64,000 bases of DNA, taken from NCBI RefSeq assembly GCF_025836975.1, contig NZ_CP107548.1, positions 1 through 64,000 on the forward strand, given 5' to 3'. Shown in pieces: positions 1-12,275 of this stretch. The DNA comes from Pollutimonas sp. M17 (GTDB lineage: Bacteria; Pseudomonadota; Gammaproteobacteria; Burkholderiales; Burkholderiaceae_B). The translations under genes and the position numbers were made by a program. The notes under the pieces are model-generated. The model was given only the letters and a program-made list of their open reading frames with translations. It searched no databases and was not told the origin of the DNA. Position 1 is the stretch's first letter, and every line of letters begins with the position of its first letter.

Positions 1-54
1 GATAGTTTAGTCAAATGCTTAGCGCTATCACTAAGGGTTGTTCTTGCCCCGCCT

Positions 55-63
55 TGTGGATAA
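55..63 (-). promoter_or_regulatory. DnaA box upstream of dnaA
   Basis: The plus strand reads TGTGGATAA, which is a perfect match on the minus strand to the DnaA box TTATCCACA. It lies 46 bp before the dnaA start codon. It could serve dnaA autoregulation, origin function, or both. Only 109 bp of upstream sequence are in the window, so a full set of boxes and an AT-rich unwinding element cannot be judged. Confidence 0.75.
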
Positions 64-109
64 CTACCGCCGCGACAGGGTAGAATCGAGGTTTACAGAA
101 GTGGTGGAC

Positions 110-1543
110 ATGAAAGATTTTTGGCAGACTTGCGTCCAGCGACTGGAGCAGGACCTACCTCCGCAGCAAATTAGCGCCTGGATACGCCCCTTGGTTCCGC
201 TTGCGTTCGATGAGACGCAGGCGGTTCTGCGCGTTTCCGCGCCCAACCGCTTCAAGCTGGACTGGGTGCGCAAGAACTTTTCGCATCAGATCGAAACCCT
301 GGCCACCGAATGGTACGAGCGGCCGGTGCAGGTGGCCTTCGAATTGGCCAGTTCCGCGGGGGCGCCCCGCAGCGTATCGGCGGCGCCGGCACCGCCCCCG
401 GGTTCCATAGGCCTTGCTCCGCAGCCCGTCCCGCGTTCGCCCAGCCCCGCAAGCGCCACGCCGGCTCCGCCGGCCCCACAGGTTTCCGCCGCCGTCGCCG
501 CCGCCGAACTCGCGCACGACCGGTCGCGCTTGAATACCGACCTGACCTTCGACAACTTCGTTACCGGGAAGGCCAACCAACTGGCGCGCGCCGCCGCCCT
601 GCAGGTCGCCGAAAACCCCGGCGTGTCGTATAACCCCTTGTTCCTGTACGGGGGCGTGGGCCTGGGCAAGACCCACCTCATCCATGCCATCGGCAACGCC
701 TTGCTGGCCAACGGCAAGGGCACGCGCATCCGCTACGTGCATGCCGACCAATACGTGTCCGACGTGGTCAAGGCCTACCAGCGCAAGGCCTTCGACGAAT
801 TCAAGCGCTATTACCATTCGCTGGATCTCCTGCTGATCGACGACATCCAGTTTTTTGCAGGCAAGAATCGTACCCAGGAAGAGTTCTTCTACGCGTTCGA
901 GGCCATGGTCGCCCAACGCAAGCAAATCATCATTACCTCGGACACCTATCCCAAGGAGCTGTCCAATATAGACAGCCGGCTGATTTCCCGCTTCGATTCG
1001 GGCCTGACGGTGGCCATCGAGCCGCCGGAGCTCGAAATGCGCGTCGCCATCCTGTTGCACAAGGCCGACAGCGAGGGCGTGACCATGCCCGAGGAAGTCG
1101 CATTCTTCATCGCCAAGCATCTGCGCAGCAATGTGCGCGAACTCGAAGGCGCCTTGCGCAAGGTCTCGGCTTATGCGCGCTTCCATGGGCGCGAGGTTCT
1201 CACCGTCGACGTCTGCAAAGATGCGCTCAAAGACCTGCTGTCGGTATCGAACGGCCAGATCACCGTCGAGAACATACAAAAGACCGTGGCGGACTTCTAC
1301 AAGATCAAGGTGGCCGACATGTATTCCAAGCGCCGGCCCGCCAACATCGCCATGCCGCGCCAGGTGGCCATGTACCTGGCCAAGGAACTGACGCAAAAAA
1401 GCCTGCCTGAAATTGGCGACCTGTTCGGCGGGCGGGATCACACGACCGTGCTGCATGCGGTGCGGAAAATTGCCGATGCAAGGTCCAAGCAGACCGAGCT
1501 CAACCATGCTTTACACGTACTAGAACAAACCTTAAAAGGATAA
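110..1543 (+). CDS. dnaA: chromosomal replication initiator DnaA
   Basis: DnaA is the AAA+ ATPase that binds DnaA boxes and opens the origin. The protein has 477 residues: an N-terminal DnaB-binding domain (about 1-85, starting [14 protein letters not shown]), a Pro/Ala-rich linker (about 86-135), an AAA+ core with Walker A GGVGLGKT at 181-188 and Walker B LLLIDDIQ near 240-247, and a C-terminal DNA-binding domain with the signature GGRDHTTV at 440-447. A 72-base in-frame extension upstream is open, but the ATG at 110 gives the N-terminus expected for the family. dnaN begins 2 bp after its stop, so the two are probably co-transcribed. Family assignment is certain. Confidence 0.98.
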   Translation: MKDFWQTCVQRLEQDLPPQQISAWIRPLVPLAFDETQAVLRVSAPNRFKLDWVRKNFSHQIETLATEWYERPVQVAFELASSAGAPRSVSAAPAPPPGSIGLAPQPVPRSPSPASATPAPPAPQVSAAVAAAELAHDRSRLNTDLTFDNFVTGKANQLARAAALQVAENPGVSYNPLFLYGGVGLGKTHLIHAIGNALLANGKGTRIRYVHADQYVSDVVKAYQRKAFDEFKRYYHSLDLLLIDDIQFFAGKNRTQEEFFYAFEAMVAQRKQIIITSDTYPKELSNIDSRLISRFDSGLTVAIEPPELEMRVAILLHKADSEGVTMPEEVAFFIAKHLRSNVRELEGALRKVSAYARFHGREVLTVDVCKDALKDLLSVSNGQITVENIQKTVADFYKIKVADMYSKRRPANIAMPRQVAMYLAKELTQKSLPEIGDLFGGRDHTTVLHAVRKIADARSKQTELNHALHVLEQTLKG

Positions 1544-1545
1544 CC

Positions 1546-2655
1546 ATGCAACTCGTACAAGCGACTCGTGATGCATTGCTCAAGCCACTATCGACGGTAG
1601 CGGGTATTGTCGAAAGAAGGAATACGCTGCCCATCCTGGCAAACATTCTTCTGCGTAAAGAAGGCAAGAATGTGGCGTTCATCGCCACCGATCTCGAAGT
1701 CCAGATCACGACGCATGCGGAGTTCGGCATTGGCGACGACACCGAGTCCACCACCGTGGCCGCCCGCAAACTGCTGGATATCCTGCGCGCCCTGCCCGAC
1801 ACGGGCGACATCAAGCTGGGGCAGGCCAGCGGCAAGCTGTCGGTGCAGGCCGGCAAAAGCCGTTTTGCATTGCAGACCATGGGCGCCGCCGAGTTCCCCA
1901 CGCTGGCTCAGCCGGAAAAATGGGACGTGTCCTTTTCCCTGCCGCAAAAAACCCTCAAGCACCTGTTCAATATGGTGCACTTCGCCATGGCGCAGCAGGA
2001 CATCCGCTATTACCTGAACGGCCTGCTGTTCGTGTTCGAGCCCGGCTTCGTCCGCGCGGTGGCCACCGACGGCCACCGCCTGGCCCACAGCGGCACCACG
2101 GTCGAAGGTATAGAAAACAAGCACGACGTCATCGTGCCGCGCAAGACCGTGCTGGAGATGCAGCGGCTGCTGGGCGATACCGAGGATCCCGTGTCCATCG
2201 ATGTAGCCACCGGCCAGATCCGTTTCCGCTTCGGCGATGTCGAACTGGTGTCCAAGCTGGTCGAAGGCAAATTCCCCGACTTCACCCGTGTGATACCCAG
2301 CAACTACACCCGGCATTTTTCAGTCGACCGCGAAATCCTGCAGGGCAGCCTGCAGCGCGCGGCCATTCTTACCACCGACAAGCTCAAGGGCGTGCGCCTG
2401 CAGCTGTCCGACAACCAGCTGAAGATATCCTCTTCCAACGCCGAGCAGGAAGAAGCTCAGGAAGAAATCGATATCGACTACAGCCACGAAGCGCTGGATG
2501 TCGGCTTCAACGTCAGCTACCTGCTCGATGTCCTGGCCAACGTCAAGACCGATACCATCCAGTGGTCGGTCCAGCCCGACGTCAACGCGTCGGCGCTGAT
2601 CACATCGCCTGAAGACGACCAGTTCAAATACGTTGTCATGCCCATGCGCATTTGA
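1546..2655 (+). CDS. dnaN: DNA polymerase III beta sliding clamp
   Basis: The beta clamp encircles DNA and tethers polymerase III and other replication and repair enzymes, probably including the DinB polymerase encoded at 42.6 kb, which ends in a clamp-binding motif. The protein is 369 residues, the usual length, opens MQLVQATRDALLKPL, and ends with the family-typical VVMPMRI tail that forms part of the partner-binding pocket. An AAAGGA ribosome binding site overlaps the end of dnaA, and the start is 2 bp past the dnaA stop. In many bacteria recF follows dnaN; here gyrB follows directly after a 96-bp gap that contains a small GGGCCG/CGGCCC hairpin without a T tract. Confidence 0.98.
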   Translation: MQLVQATRDALLKPLSTVAGIVERRNTLPILANILLRKEGKNVAFIATDLEVQITTHAEFGIGDDTESTTVAARKLLDILRALPDTGDIKLGQASGKLSVQAGKSRFALQTMGAAEFPTLAQPEKWDVSFSLPQKTLKHLFNMVHFAMAQQDIRYYLNGLLFVFEPGFVRAVATDGHRLAHSGTTVEGIENKHDVIVPRKTVLEMQRLLGDTEDPVSIDVATGQIRFRFGDVELVSKLVEGKFPDFTRVIPSNYTRHFSVDREILQGSLQRAAILTTDKLKGVRLQLSDNQLKISSSNAEQEEAQEEIDIDYSHEALDVGFNVSYLLDVLANVKTDTIQWSVQPDVNASALITSPEDDQFKYVVMPMRI

Positions 2656-2748
2656 GTCTTCACGAGCCCCACAGTGTCGCAGGAAGCGCCCGGGCCGTCC
2701 GGCCCGCAGCGTTTCAATAGCCGCAAGGCTTATATAAGGTTTCCATAA

Positions 2749-5202
<2,454 letters not shown>

Positions 5203-5307
5203 ACGTGCCAGGCTCAGTCTTCAACGATGCATCGTAATCAGAGACCCATTCTTCCCGATGAATGCCATGGGCGGCGGGACGTTTGCCGCTTTGGCACGGT
5301 GGATTGA

Positions 5308-6564
5308 ATGGCGCCTGTAACGGAAAACACCGCCGATGCCGAGCACGGTTCAATCCACTGGAAGAGAAATCTAGTCGTTTCTCTGCTCGGTTCGTTCTCC
5401 ACCATCGTGGCGATGACACTGCTTCTGCCTTTTCTGCCGCTCTACGTTGAAGAGCTGGGCGTGAAGGATCATGCCGCCATTGTGCAATGGTCGGGCATCG
5501 CTTTTGGCGCCACCTTTCTGGCCGCCGCATTGGTGGCTCCGTTATGGGGCAGGCTGGGCGACATTTACGGACGCAAGCTGATGCTGGTACGAGCCAGCCT
5601 GGGCATGACCGTCGCCATCTCATTGATGGGCATGGCGAGCAATGTGTGGGAACTCGTCGCCCTGAGGCTTTTCGTGGGCCTGGCGGGCGGCTATGCCTCT
5701 GGTTCGATGGTTCTCGTGGCCACGCAGACGCCAAAAGCCAGGTCTGCCTGGGCGCTCGGCCTGCTTTCGTCAGGCATCATGGCAGGCAACCTGGTCGGTC
5801 CCCTGATAGGCGGCGTTTTGCCTTCCATCATGGGCATACGCAATACGTTCTTTGCCGCGGGCGCGGTGATTTTCCTGTCCTTCCTTGCAACGGCATTTTT
5901 GATCAAGGAAGAAAAGTCGCCGAGTCGTAAAGCAGCCGCGAAGAAAAGCGGTGGCTGGAATGCGGTTCCGGATAGACGCCCGGTGATTGCCATGCTGATT
6001 ACGGGCATGCTGCTGGTCTTTGCGAACATGTCCATCGAGCCGATCATTACGGTGTACGTGTCCCAACTGACGTCTGATCCGTCAACAGTGACGATGATCG
6101 CGGGTGTCGTCATGTCAGCCGCCGCGCTGGGCAGCATCCTGTCCGCGACAGCCTTGGGGAAGCTGGCTGACAGGATCGGCCATTGGCACGTCATTACAGG
6201 CGCTCTTGCAGCGGCTGCCGTCCTGCTGATCCCTCAGGCGTTTGTCACCAATGCCTGGCAACTGATCGGTTTGCGATTCTTGATGGGGATTGCTCTGGGC
6301 GGGTTGCTGCCATGCATCACGGCGGTGATTCGGCATTCTGTGCCACATCATGCCGCCGGCGGCATTTTGGGCCTTTCGGTTTCGTCGCAATATGCGGGCC
6401 AGGTCGCCGGGCCGGTACTGGGCGGCTTTGTTGGGGGGCATATTGGAATGCCGGCTGTCTTTCTTGGCACCTGTGTGCTGATGGCCGGTGCCGCCTTGTT
6501 TACCTGGGCTGTTAAACCGTCCAGCAGTGGCAAAGGGCAGCTTGAAAAGGCTGGACCGGCCTGA
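5308..6564 (+). CDS. MFS drug/metabolite exporter, MdtG-like
   Basis: This is a 418-residue major facilitator of the drug:proton antiporter type with about 12 predicted membrane segments. The loop 2-3 motif A is present as GRLGDIYGRKLMLVRA. The N-terminus (HWKRNLVVSLLGSF, then LPFLPLYVEELGV) and the stretch SAWALGLLSSGIMAGNLVGP resemble E. coli MdtG, linked there to fosfomycin and deoxycholate resistance. The likeness is by eye and the substrate is not known here. The gene lies 105 bp after gyrB and runs in the same direction, but no regulator is adjacent on that side. The ATG at 5308 has a modest GGTGGA ribosome binding site; a start further upstream would begin in the intergenic region. Confidence 0.85.
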   Translation: MAPVTENTADAEHGSIHWKRNLVVSLLGSFSTIVAMTLLLPFLPLYVEELGVKDHAAIVQWSGIAFGATFLAAALVAPLWGRLGDIYGRKLMLVRASLGMTVAISLMGMASNVWELVALRLFVGLAGGYASGSMVLVATQTPKARSAWALGLLSSGIMAGNLVGPLIGGVLPSIMGIRNTFFAAGAVIFLSFLATAFLIKEEKSPSRKAAAKKSGGWNAVPDRRPVIAMLITGMLLVFANMSIEPIITVYVSQLTSDPSTVTMIAGVVMSAAALGSILSATALGKLADRIGHWHVITGALAAAAVLLIPQAFVTNAWQLIGLRFLMGIALGGLLPCITAVIRHSVPHHAAGGILGLSVSSQYAGQVAGPVLGGFVGGHIGMPAVFLGTCVLMAGAALFTWAVKPSSSGKGQLEKAGPA

Positions 6565-6645
6565 AGCGCCTCAACCCGTAAAACGGAACGCTACATGAGG
6601 GTGTGTGGCGCTGAAAAGGTTTGGCGGCACCGGGATGAAACTTGA

Positions 6646-7560
6646 CTAACCGCTGTGTTCGGATGCCACCGCTCCCGCCAGCCGCAGCGCATCGCACAAG
6701 GCCGACACGGCGGGGTTGAGGCAGTCCTTGCGGTAGGCCAGATACAACGTCGACCGCAAGGTATGCTCGGCCTGTAGCGGCAGGTATCGCACGCCGCCCG
6801 GCCGCAGCTCGCTGACCGAGGCGGGCACCACCGCCGCGCCTATGCCCGCCTCGACCAGCGCCAGCAGGGTGGGCAGCAAGCTCTCCATGACGTAGTTCGG
6901 CGTCAGGCCATTGCGCTCGAACAGCGATGCCAGCAGCGTGTGGAAGTACAAGGAGGTCTGGCGCGCAAAACCGATGAGCGGCTCCGTGGCGAGTTCCGCA
7001 ATGGGAATGCTGTCGCGCCATGCCCAGGCGTGCTGCATGGGAAGCGCAACCACGAGCGGCTCGCTGTCTACCGGCTCGCGGTGCAGCTCGTCGTCCTCGC
7101 TGTCCCCGGAATGGCGCAGAAGGGCGACGTCCAGCCGGTCCTGAACGAGCAGCGTGTGCAGGCGTCCGGTATCGGCCTCGGTCATGGACAGCTGGATCCG
7201 CGGATGGCGCTGGCGGTACGCGCCGATGGCGGCGGGTATGAGCCGGTAGGCCGCCGTCGGCGTGAATCCGATGCGCAGCAGGCCCGCGTCGCCCGCCGCG
7301 ACGCGACGGGTCGCGGCCACGGCCGCCTCTCCGTCTTCCATCATTTGTTCCATGGCTTCGCGCAGCAGCGCTCCGGCCGGAGTCAGCCGCACCGTGCGCG
7401 TCGAGCGCTCGATCAAGGGCGCGCCGACGCGTTCTTCGAAGAGGCGCACTTGTTGGCTGAGGGGCGGCTGCGTCATGTGCAGCCGCCTTGCGGCACGGCC
7501 GAAATGAAGTTCCTGCGCGACGGCCATGAAGGCGAGCAGTTGTCTTGAATAGAGCGCCAT
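6646..7560 (-). CDS. LysR-family transcriptional regulator
   Basis: The 304-residue protein has the N-terminal winged helix-turn-helix of LysR regulators (residues about 1-60, with HFGRAARRLHMTQPPLSQQV) and a C-terminal periplasmic-binding-protein-like effector domain. It is divergent from the Bug receptor and amidase genes, with 167 bp between the start codons. Since LysR proteins usually control the divergent neighbour, it probably senses the ligand or product handled by that pair. The intergenic region is AT-rich and has T-N11-A-type dyads, but I cannot single out one as the operator. Confidence 0.92.
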   Translation of the reverse strand: MALYSRQLLAFMAVAQELHFGRAARRLHMTQPPLSQQVRLFEERVGAPLIERSTRTVRLTPAGALLREAMEQMMEDGEAAVAATRRVAAGDAGLLRIGFTPTAAYRLIPAAIGAYRQRHPRIQLSMTEADTGRLHTLLVQDRLDVALLRHSGDSEDDELHREPVDSEPLVVALPMQHAWAWRDSIPIAELATEPLIGFARQTSLYFHTLLASLFERNGLTPNYVMESLLPTLLALVEAGIGAAVVPASVSELRPGGVRYLPLQAEHTLRSTLYLAYRKDCLNPAVSALCDALRLAGAVASEHSG

Positions 7561-7727
7561 AGCTTGCTATTAGGTCGATTATCGTATTGATGTACCTTGA
7601 ATTTTATATTGGATGGATTGAATCCGACAGCCTAAGATGGTTCATGCATGGGTCGACAAGCCTTGGCTCTGAATGAATTGCCAATTCGGGTATTGCCGAC
7701 GACACTTTTATTTATCAGGAAATACTC

Positions 7728-8714
7728 ATGACCATCCAAGCCCGCGGTTTTGCAGCCTTTGCCGCTGCCCTGACCTTGGCAGTCGCCGTAGTGCCCACAG
7801 CGCTTGGCCAGACGGCCGCCTATCCCAGCAAGCCCATACGCCTGGTCGTGCCGTTCGGCGCGGGCAGCGTGACCGACCAATTGGCGCGTACCGTCGGCGC
7901 CGGCCTGGCCGACGCCCTCGGCCAGCCGGTCGTCGTGGAGAACAAGTCCGGTGCGGGCGGCAATATCGGCGCCGGCTATGTGGCAGCCGCAGCGCCAGAC
8001 GGCTATACCCTGCTGATGGGTGCGGCCAGCACCAACGCAATCAACCCCAGCCTGTACACCAACCTGAAGTACGATCCGCTGAAGGACTTCGCGCCGGTGG
8101 CCAACTTCGCGTCGGTGACCAATGTCCTGGTGGTCAACCCCGAGGTCAAGGCCCGTTCCGTGAAAGAACTGATCGAGGTGCTCAAGAAGAGCGATGCATA
8201 CAGCTACGCATCGGGCGGCGCCGGGGGCAGCCAGCATCTGTCGGCCGAACTGTTCAAGTCGATGTCGTCGACCGACATGGTGCACATCCCCTACAAAGGC
8301 GGCAGCGAGCCGCTGCCCGATCTGATCGCCAACCGCGTGCAGGTGATGTTCTGCAATCTGCCCGTCTGCCTGCCCCACATCAAGTCCGGCAAGCTGGTGG
8401 CGCTGGGCGTGACCTCCAGCAAGCGCTCGCCCCTGTTGCCGGAAGTGCCGACGATTTCCGAGTCCGGCCTGCCCGGTTACTCGGTCGAAGGCTGGTTTGC
8501 CTTGTTCGCCCCCGCCAAGGTGCCGGCCGAAATTCTTGACCGCCTTCATGACGAGACAGCCAAGCTGCTTGCCAAGCCCGAGGTGCAGGAATTGATTCGT
8601 CGCCAGGGTGCGGAGCCGAACGGCGGCACTCGGGAAGAGTTCGCGCGCTTCGTGCAAGCCGAACACGACAAATGGGCCAAAGTCATCCAGGATGCCAACA
8701 TCCGTATCGAGTAA
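7728..8714 (+). CDS. Bug-family (TctC) periplasmic solute-binding receptor
   Basis: Bug proteins are secreted receptors that bind small, usually carboxylated or amidated, solutes; many have no transporter genes next to them. The 328-residue protein has a signal peptide ending near ALGQ (about residue 26), then the family opening YPSKPIRLVVPFGAGS and the block NKSGAGGNIGAGYVA. A CAGGAAA ribosome binding site precedes the ATG. It is followed 6 bp later by an amidase gene, which suggests that its ligand is an amide or amino-acid-like compound that the amidase hydrolyses. The ligand is inference; the family is clear. Confidence 0.93.
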   Translation: MTIQARGFAAFAAALTLAVAVVPTALGQTAAYPSKPIRLVVPFGAGSVTDQLARTVGAGLADALGQPVVVENKSGAGGNIGAGYVAAAAPDGYTLLMGAASTNAINPSLYTNLKYDPLKDFAPVANFASVTNVLVVNPEVKARSVKELIEVLKKSDAYSYASGGAGGSQHLSAELFKSMSSTDMVHIPYKGGSEPLPDLIANRVQVMFCNLPVCLPHIKSGKLVALGVTSSKRSPLLPEVPTISESGLPGYSVEGWFALFAPAKVPAEILDRLHDETAKLLAKPEVQELIRRQGAEPNGGTREEFARFVQAEHDKWAKVIQDANIRIE

Positions 8715-8720
8715 GCGGTC

Positions 8721-10013
8721 ATGCGTTCAGGTATTTCGCTTCCCTCGATTGCCCAAGCCTTGAGGGACATCGAGACGGGCGCATTGCGCGCACGCGACTT
8801 GGCCGAGCATTGCCTGGCGCGCATCAGCGCCCGCAATCCGGAGGTCCAGGCTTTCCTCGCCAGCGATGCCGGCCACGTCCGGGCGCAAGCCGACGCGGTG
8901 GACGCCGGCTTGCGGCGGGGCTTGCTGCGCGGCATACCGTATGTCGTGAAAGACGTGATTGAAACCGCCGCCTATCCCACGACGTATGGTTCGCCCATCT
9001 ACTCGGGTCACACCACCGGCCGCGATGCCGCCTGCGTGGCGCTATCTCAGGAGCAGGGCGCCGTCCTGCTGGGCAAGGTGGCGACCAGCGAGTTTGCCAC
9101 CCAGACGCCGGGGCTGGTGCGCAACCCGCTCAATCTGGCGCATACGCCTGGCGGCTCCTCCAGCGGCTCGGCCGCCGCCGTCGCCGACGGCATGGCCATG
9201 GCTGCCTGGGGCACGCAAACGACGGGCTCGATCACCCGGCCCGCCGTTTACTGCGGCGTAGTGGGTTACAAGCCGAGCTTCGGGTTTGTCTCGGCGGCAG
9301 GCGTCGGCGTGTTGAGTCCCTCGCAGGACACGGTGGGCGTTCTGGCCCGCAATGTGGCCGACGCCGCCGCAGTCGTGCTGGGCACCCACGGCCAGCGCTA
9401 CCATGCGCCATCAGACGACCTGCGCTACACGGTCGGCATTTGCCTGTCGGCGCAGTGGCGGCACGCCAGCGCCCAGGCGCTCGAGGCGCTCCGGAGCTGG
9501 ACCGCCAGGCTTGCGGCCGCGGGGATCGGTGTCAAAGAACTGACGCTGCCGGCTGAGTATGAATCCCTGATCGAAGACCAGAGCCGGCTGGTCGCCTACG
9601 AAGCCCGCCAGGCGCTGACGCACGAACGCATGACGGCCGCAACGCAACTCAGCCCCCGGCTGCACGAGCGCCTGGCAGGGGGCGGCCGGATCGACCTGGT
9701 TGAATACCTTGCCATGCAGCGGCGCGCCTTCGAACTGCGTTGTGGGGTCGAGGCCCTGTTCGCCGACGTCGATGCGCTGGTTTATCCCGCTTCGGACGAC
9801 GAGGCGGAACAAGGCCTGGCCAACTCGGGATCCCCGCGCTTCGGGGCGCTCTGGACCTTGCTTCACCTGCCTACGGTGGCCATGCCGCTGGATGCGGGCA
9901 GCGGCGGGCTGCCTCTCGGAGCGCAGATGATAGGGCGGGCCGGCAGCGACGTGGCGCTTCTGCAGATGGCGGAGCGCGCATCGGCGCACAGTCGCTGGCT
10001 GAGCGGGACTTGA
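8721..10013 (+). CDS. amidase-signature family amidase
   Basis: Amidase-signature enzymes hydrolyse C-N amide bonds with a Ser-cisSer-Lys triad. All three residues are in place in this 430-residue protein: Lys77 (in VVKDVIE), Ser146 (start of the PGGSSSGSAA block) and nucleophile Ser170 (TTGSITRPA). The 24-residue spacing between the serines equals that of fatty acid amide hydrolase. The usual DTGGS block reads TQTTGS, a mild variation. The gene is 6 bp downstream of a Bug receptor gene and ends at a strong terminator, so the two form a short operon probably controlled by the divergent LysR gene. The sequence does not tell which amide is the substrate; GatA is unlikely because gatB and gatC are absent. 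Confidence 0.9.
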   Translation: MRSGISLPSIAQALRDIETGALRARDLAEHCLARISARNPEVQAFLASDAGHVRAQADAVDAGLRRGLLRGIPYVVKDVIETAAYPTTYGSPIYSGHTTGRDAACVALSQEQGAVLLGKVATSEFATQTPGLVRNPLNLAHTPGGSSSGSAAAVADGMAMAAWGTQTTGSITRPAVYCGVVGYKPSFGFVSAAGVGVLSPSQDTVGVLARNVADAAAVVLGTHGQRYHAPSDDLRYTVGICLSAQWRHASAQALEALRSWTARLAAAGIGVKELTLPAEYESLIEDQSRLVAYEARQALTHERMTAATQLSPRLHERLAGGGRIDLVEYLAMQRRAFELRCGVEALFADVDALVYPASDDEAEQGLANSGSPRFGALWTLLHLPTVAMPLDAGSGGLPLGAQMIGRAGSDVALLQMAERASAHSRWLSGT

Positions 10014-10018
10014 GGCTC

Positions 10019-10054
10019 ACGCGGGTTCCCCATGTACCCGGGGACCCGCGTTTT
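10019..10054 (+). terminator. intrinsic terminator after the amidase gene
   Basis: ACGCGGGT, a bulged T, then CCCC pairs across an 8-base loop with GGGG and ACCCGCGT, followed by TTTT. It begins 6 bp after the amidase stop and closes the Bug-amidase transcript. Confidence 0.8.
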
Positions 10055-10184
10055 CATGCAGGCTATTGCGCAAGCGCAAACCGGCGGGCTAAGCTAGCGC
10101 CGTGGCCATGCCGCCGGCGAGGCTTTGCCCGCACAGGTGGAAAGGGGCGCGCTCGTTCAAGAACCCAGCCTGAAGGGGACTCAT

Positions 10185-12164
10185 TTGGCACTCAAAAATA
10201 CGGGTATCGCCCCGGTGACATTCATCGGTTCCGCCGTCATTGCGCTTGGCCTGATCGCCTATGCGTCCATGGCGCCCGAGTCGGCCGCCGCCCTGTTTTC
10301 GGGCGCAAACGCATGGATCATCGCGGAAGCAGGCTGGTTCTATATGCTGGCGGTGGGCTTCTTCGTGCTCTTCCTGCTGGGCCTGGCCATGAGCTCGCTG
10401 GGCAAGGTCAAGCTGGGGCCCGACGAGTCCGTTCCCGATTACAAATTCGGCACCTGGGTGGCCATGCTTTTCAGCGCGGGCATGGGCATAGGCATTGTGT
10501 TCTATGGCGTGGCCGAACCCATCATGCATTTTTCGCAACCGCCGGACGCCGTGCCCGGGTCCGCGCAGGCGGCCCGCGATGCCATGGGCATCACCTTCTT
10601 TCATTGGGGCGTCCATGCCTGGGCCATTTATGCGGTCCTGGGCCTGGCCCTGGCGTACTTCGGATACCGGCGCAATCAGCCGCTGGCCATCCGGTCCGCC
10701 TTCCATCCCATCGTGGGCGACCGCATCCACGGCCCCCTGGGCGACATCATCGATATTTTCGCGGTGGTGGGCACGCTGGCGGGCCTGGCGACCTCGCTGG
10801 GCCTGGGCGTGTCGCAGCTGAACGCCAGCATGAGCTATCTGATGGGCATACCGCAGGACCTGACCACGCAGCTCATCCTGATCGCGATCGTGACGGCGCT
10901 GGCCACCATGACGGTTGCCACCGGGCTGGACAACGGCATACGGCGCCTGAGCGAGCTGATCATCATCGTGTCGTTCGTCCTGATGCTACTCATCATCGTC
11001 CTGGGCCCCACCCGCTTCCTGCTGAGCGCGCTGGTCGAAAACATTGGCCTGTACCTGCATGCCTTTGTCGACCGGACCTTCCATGTCTATGCCTACGAGC
11101 CCACCGAGTGGGTGGGAACCTGGACCATCTTCTATTGGGGCTGGTGGATGTCGTGGGCGCCTTTCGTGGGCATGTTCATCGCGCGCATATCGCGCGGCCG
11201 CAGCATACGCCAGTTCCTGCTGGGCGTGCTGTTCGCGCCGGCGGGCTTCAGCTTCATCTGGTTCACGATATTCGGCGACCTGGCCATCTGGCTGGACATG
11301 TTCGTCGCCAAGGGACGGATAGCGGAAACGGTTTCCAGCAACCTGCCCATCGCGCTGTTCACGGTGTTCGATTACATGCCCTGGTCGAAGGTGCTGGCCT
11401 GGATTACCGGCTTGCTGGTGGCCGTCTATTTTGTGACGGCGTCCGATGCCGGCGCGCTGGTGGTGTCCATGATCACCTCCAAGGGCGACGAGGAACCCCC
11501 GCTGTGGCTGCGCATCTTCTGGGCTCTGGCCTGCGGCGGTGTGGCGGGCTGCCTGCTGTTGGCGGGGGGACTGGAAGCGGTGCAGGCCGCGGCGGTGATC
11601 GCCGCCTTTCCGCTCAGCATACTGATGCTGCTCATGTGCTATGGCATCCTGAAAGGGCTGCGCGACGAGGTGGCCCGCCAGGCCAGCCGCAGCCTGCCCA
11701 CGGCGCCCTTGCTGGCCGCCCAGGGCGGCATGTCCCTGAGGCAGCGCCTGAACCACATCGTGACGCACCCCACCAAGGCGCGGGCCACGGAATTCATCGG
11801 CAAGGAAGTGATCGCGGCTTTTGACCTGGTGGCGTCCGAGCTGGAAAAGCGGGAGATCCTTGCCGACGTAACGCGGCTGGATGACGGCGCGCAGCTGATC
11901 GTGCACCACGGCGACGGTGCCGAAGACTTCACCTATGCCGTGCGCCTGATCAGCCAGCCCATTCCCGCTTTCGCCTTGTCGGACGCCGCCCGGAGCGAAG
12001 GAGAAAAGAAGCGCTTCTTCCGTGCAGAAGTGTTTCTGAACAATGGGGGGCGCGGCTATGATATCTATGGCTACAGCACCGAACAGGTGGCGGCCGACAT
12101 CATCAATCACTATGACCGCTTCCGCCATTACCTGTATGTGCTGGATCCGGACACCACCATGTAG
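10185..12164 (+). CDS. BCCT-family betaine/choline transporter, BetT-like
   Basis: BCCT transporters carry choline, glycine betaine or carnitine, driven by protons or sodium. The predicted protein of 659 residues has about 12 membrane segments, the family signature WWMSWAPFVGMFIARISRG, and a long hydrophilic C-terminal tail of about 150 residues as in BetT, where it takes part in osmotic control. I chose the TTG at 10185 because GAAGGGGA lies 5 bp before it; a longer form from another TTG at 10125 is open but poorly placed for ribosome binding. No bet biosynthesis genes are next to it. It stands between the amidase terminator and the tct genes as a single-gene unit. A perfect palindrome TGCCCGGCCGGGCA follows the stop but has no T tract. 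Confidence 0.9.
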   Translation: MALKNTGIAPVTFIGSAVIALGLIAYASMAPESAAALFSGANAWIIAEAGWFYMLAVGFFVLFLLGLAMSSLGKVKLGPDESVPDYKFGTWVAMLFSAGMGIGIVFYGVAEPIMHFSQPPDAVPGSAQAARDAMGITFFHWGVHAWAIYAVLGLALAYFGYRRNQPLAIRSAFHPIVGDRIHGPLGDIIDIFAVVGTLAGLATSLGLGVSQLNASMSYLMGIPQDLTTQLILIAIVTALATMTVATGLDNGIRRLSELIIIVSFVLMLLIIVLGPTRFLLSALVENIGLYLHAFVDRTFHVYAYEPTEWVGTWTIFYWGWWMSWAPFVGMFIARISRGRSIRQFLLGVLFAPAGFSFIWFTIFGDLAIWLDMFVAKGRIAETVSSNLPIALFTVFDYMPWSKVLAWITGLLVAVYFVTASDAGALVVSMITSKGDEEPPLWLRIFWALACGGVAGCLLLAGGLEAVQAAAVIAAFPLSILMLLMCYGILKGLRDEVARQASRSLPTAPLLAAQGGMSLRQRLNHIVTHPTKARATEFIGKEVIAAFDLVASELEKREILADVTRLDDGAQLIVHHGDGAEDFTYAVRLISQPIPAFALSDAARSEGEKKRFFRAEVFLNNGGRGYDIYGYSTEQVAADIINHYDRFRHYLYVLDPDTTM

Positions 12165-12275
12165 CTGCCCGGCCGGGCATGCCGGCGGGGCGCATTGACA
12201 GTTGATAGGCGGCGGCTTACTCTTTGCGGCTGTGTCACAGGCGATGCGCCACCAGACAGATTCAAGGAGACCGTA

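Noticed and set aside
155-1507. A long open frame antisense to dnaA
   Set aside because: Same effect of GC-rich codon use; composition is unlike a real protein and it has no start context.
5203-5307. GCGGC...GCCGC dyad after gyrB as a terminator
   Set aside because: The loop is long and no T tract follows, so it is not a convincing intrinsic terminator.
9740-11824. A long plus-strand frame crossing the amidase end, a terminator and the BCCT gene
   Set aside because: It runs through a strong terminator and two well-supported genes in another frame, and its translation is Arg/Gly/His-rich without motifs.
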